From SHVO01 sp041905525 (GTDB lineage: Bacteria > Pseudomonadota > Alphaproteobacteria > Rhodospirillales > Rhodospirillaceae), in contig JAYRKY010000010.1 in the NCBI GenBank assembly GCA_041905525.1, forward strand, positions 1 to 64,000: a stretch of DNA of 64,000 bases, in the 5' to 3' direction. The notes under the pieces are model-generated. The model had not been told where the DNA came from. It made no database searches and saw nothing but the letters and a program-made list of their open reading frames with translations. Positions 61,995 through 64,000 of the stretch are shown in pieces. The translations under genes and the position numbers were made by a program. The first letter of the stretch is position 1. Every line of letters begins with the position of its first letter.

Positions 61995-63409
61995 CAGTCA
62001 CCCGCCGCTTTGCGCGCCGGCGTGCGGGAAACAGACGCGTCGGTAAATTGGCTCACCACGTCCTGCACGTGACCCATGCTCTTTATTGTCAGCCCCGTCT
62101 TGCCTTCGTCGGCCTTCTGTTCGGTCTTGCGGGCCGAGCGCGGGATCCAGGCCTGCTTAAAGCCCAGTTTCGCGGCTTCTTTGAGGCGCACGTCGCGCTG
62201 CGCCACCGCCCGAACCTCGCCAGAGAGGCCGATCTCGCCGAACACCACCGCATCGGCGGGGACGGGATCGCCCGTCAGGGCTGAAACCAGCGCCGCCGCG
62301 ACCGCGAGGTCCGCGGCCGGCTCCTGTATCCGAAGGCCGCCGGCGACGTTCAGATAAAGGTCACGCCCGGTGAAGGCAAGGCCGCACCGGGCCTCCAAAA
62401 CGGCCAGGACCATGTTCAGCCGGGCCATATCCCAACCGACCGCCGCCCGGCGCGGCGTGCCGAGCGCGGAAGGGGCTACAAGGGCTTGAATTTCCACAAG
62501 AACCGGCCGGGTACCTTCGAGGCCGGCGAATACCGCGCTGCCGCTCACGTTGCCCCGCCGTTCGGCCAGGAAAAGGGCTGAGGGATTGAGCACCTCGGCC
62601 AGGCCCGCGTCCGTCATTTCGAACACGCCGATCTCGTCCGTCGGCCCGAAGCGGTTCTTCACCGCCCGCAGGATCCGGAACTGATGGCCGCGGTCCCCTT
62701 CGAAGTAGAGCGTCGTGTCCACCATATGCTCCAGCACCCGCGGCCCGGCCAGGGTGCCTTCCTTCGTCACATGGCCCACAAGGAACAAGGTAAAGCCGCG
62801 GCGTTTCGCGACGCGAATAAGTTCGTGAGCGCACGTACGCACCTGCGTCACCGTCCCCGGCGCCGATTCCACGTTGTCGGCATACATCGTCTGGATGGAA
62901 TCGATCACCACCACGTCCGGCGAAGTCCCGCTTTCGAGGCTCGCGATGATATCGCGCACATTGGTCGCGGCCGCGAGCTGGACGTTGGCCTTGCTGAGCC
63001 CCAGCCGCTCGGCGCGCAAGCGCACCTGATCCACCGCCTCTTCACCGGTGATGTAGGCGACGGTGCACTTCGCGGCGAGCACGCCCGAGGCTTGCAGCAA
63101 TAACGTCGACTTTCCGATGCCGGGATCGCCGCCGACCAGGATCGCGGATCCGGGCACCAGGCCGCCGCCGCACACGCGGTCCAATTCGCCGATGCCTGTC
63201 ACTCGGCGCGGCGGCGGAACGCCTTCGGATTTGAGATCCACAAACGCGATCTTGCGGCCGGCCTTGCCGCCCAGGCCCTTCGGCGCGCTCTCGCGCGGCG
63301 CCTCTTCGACGATGGTGTTCCACTCGCCGCACGCGTCGCACTTGCCGGCCCATTTCGTGTAAGTCGCGCCGCAGTTCTGGCAGACGAAGCTGGTCGTCGA
63401 TTTAGCCAT
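61994..63409 (-). CDS. radA: DNA repair protein RadA
   Basis: Branch-migration helicase, 471 residues. Zinc finger CQNCGATYTKWAGKCDACGEW at the N-terminus (given here in parts: CQNC and CDAC), Walker A GGDPGIGKSTLL, the RadA motif KNRFGPTDEIGVF and a Lon-like C-terminal domain (FGEIGLSGEVRAV). It heads the radA-cvpA-purF-SDR unit. Confidence 0.97.
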   Translation of the reverse strand: MAKSTTSFVCQNCGATYTKWAGKCDACGEWNTIVEEAPRESAPKGLGGKAGRKIAFVDLKSEGVPPPRRVTGIGELDRVCGGGLVPGSAILVGGDPGIGKSTLLLQASGVLAAKCTVAYITGEEAVDQVRLRAERLGLSKANVQLAAATNVRDIIASLESGTSPDVVVIDSIQTMYADNVESAPGTVTQVRTCAHELIRVAKRRGFTLFLVGHVTKEGTLAGPRVLEHMVDTTLYFEGDRGHQFRILRAVKNRFGPTDEIGVFEMTDAGLAEVLNPSALFLAERRGNVSGSAVFAGLEGTRPVLVEIQALVAPSALGTPRRAAVGWDMARLNMVLAVLEARCGLAFTGRDLYLNVAGGLRIQEPAADLAVAAALVSALTGDPVPADAVVFGEIGLSGEVRAVAQRDVRLKEAAKLGFKQAWIPRSARKTEQKADEGKTGLTIKSMGHVQDVVSQFTDASVSRTPARKAAGD

Positions 63410-63473
63410 GGATCACTTTGTTATCTGTCCCGCCCTTCATCGTCTTCCCCTGAAGGTGAAGAAATGATGTCGC

Positions 63474-64000
63474 CTAGCGTCTCACCTGCATCTTGATCGG
63501 ACCTTCGGCGCGGCCATGGACGAACTGGTCGACATAGTCGTTCCCGCTCGCGTCCACCGTCTTCGCATCGCCCACCCAGATCAGCTTGCCTTGGTATAGC
63601 ATGGCGATGCGGTCGCCGATCTTCTTGGCCGAGTGCATGTCGTGCGTGATCGACAGCGCGGTAATGCCCTGTTTGCGCACCACCTCGATGATCAGATCGT
63701 TGATGACATCGCCCATGATCGGATCGAGCCCTGTCGTCGGCTCGTCGAAGAACACGATCTCAGGCGAACTGGCGATGGCGCGCGCAAGGCCCACGCGTTT
63801 TTGCATCCCGCCCGAAAGCTCCACCGGCAGAAGGTTGGCGACATCGGCGGACAACCCTACCTTCGCCAGCGTCTCGATGGCTTTCTCTTTGGCGTGCTTG
63901 CGGCTCATGTGCTCCGCCTGAATCAGGCCGAAGGCGACATTTTCCCATACCGGCAAGCTGTCGAACAACGCGCCGCCCTGGAACAGCATGCCGAACTTGC
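63474..64000 (-). CDS. mlaF: ABC transporter ATPase, MlaF-like (5' end outside window)
   Basis: The C-terminal 175 residues or so of an ABC ATPase; the frame is open to base 64000, so the start lies beyond the window. Q-loop FGMLFQGGALFDSLPVWENV, signature LSGGMQKRVGLARAI, Walker B EIVFFDEPTTGLDP and switch His in ALSITHDMHSA. GALFDSL is typical of MlaF in the Mla phospholipid transport system. Its permease and substrate-binding partners are not in the window. Confidence 0.87.
   Translation of the reverse strand, partial: KFGMLFQGGALFDSLPVWENVAFGLIQAEHMSRKHAKEKAIETLAKVGLSADVANLLPVELSGGMQKRVGLARAIASSPEIVFFDEPTTGLDPIMGDVINDLIIEVVRKQGITALSITHDMHSAKKIGDRIAMLYQGKLIWVGDAKTVDASGNDYVDQFVHGRAEGPIKMQVRR

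Noticed and set aside
1..64000. rRNA, tRNA, CRISPR array, prophage or insertion sequence
   Set aside because: I looked for clover-leaf-like tracts, short regular repeats with spacers, transposase or integrase motifs and found none that hold up.

Overview
This is a GC-rich chromosomal window from an alphaproteobacterium. The evidence is the cluster SDR-purF-cvpA-radA, a DUF2794 protein, an HWE-family histidine kinase, the order YfgM-BamB-Der, and a BigR/Blh sulfur cassette. Three proteins with PEP-CTERM-like tails are less usual for that class. I cannot place it further; a Rhizomicrobium/Micropepsales-like lineage is only a guess. I see no rRNA, tRNA, CRISPR array or insertion sequence.

Layout. 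0-6.6 kb: the 3' part of a giant tandem-HAMP hybrid histidine kinase, a receiver-HWE kinase, and a small very basic protein closed by a terminator. 6.6-10 kb (minus): topoisomerase IB, a flavin amine oxidase and ferrochelatase. 10-13 kb: a methyltransferase/PIG-L fusion, a glycosyltransferase and a TspO protein. 13.4-16.3 kb: a single-domain response regulator divergent from a CHASE3 hybrid kinase with an HPt domain. 16.3-19 kb: small housekeeping and unknown genes. 19-24 kb: YfgM-like, BamB, Der, a HAD phosphatase and a periplasmic cupin. 24-29 kb (minus): a compact metal-type operon (outer-membrane protein, periplasmic HMA protein, MerT-like membrane protein, metallo-beta-lactamase-fold enzyme), then a CHRD-autotransporter and a secreted protein.

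29-42 kb: HupE-like permease, His-rich cupin, two acetamidase/formamidase paralogs (one broken by a single in-frame stop), three secreted or lipoprotein amidases (two in tandem), a TPR-2OG oxygenase and two glycosyltransferases. 42-45 kb: DUF2214 protein, hydroxyacid dehydrogenase, a degenerate receiver protein and a secreted Cys-rich protein. 45.4-48.3 kb: a BigR-type regulator with an AT-rich palindromic operator, two YeeE/YedE half-transporters, a persulfide-dioxygenase-like enzyme and a TauE/SafE exporter. Together these look like a reactive-sulfur detoxification operon. 48-52 kb: FMN reductase, a Cys-cluster protein, a Tat-exported superoxide dismutase and AMP nucleosidase. 52-55.4 kb: three PEP-CTERM-type surface proteins and a decayed fourth. 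55-59 kb: hydrolase, small proteins, a glycosyltransferase and a lone AbiV-type abortive-infection gene. 59-64 kb (minus): SDR, purF, cvpA, radA and a truncated MlaF-type ATPase.

Main points for a second look: the nonsense codon in the formamidase, the receiver lacking its phosphoacceptor Asp, the metal/MBL operon with a paralog of the sulfur-cassette enzyme, the eight-unit HAMP array, the solitary AbiV gene, a REP-like hairpin before der, a motif shared by two upstream regions, and the frameshifted PEP-CTERM relic. No wholly new system is proven here; the metal-type operon is the best candidate.
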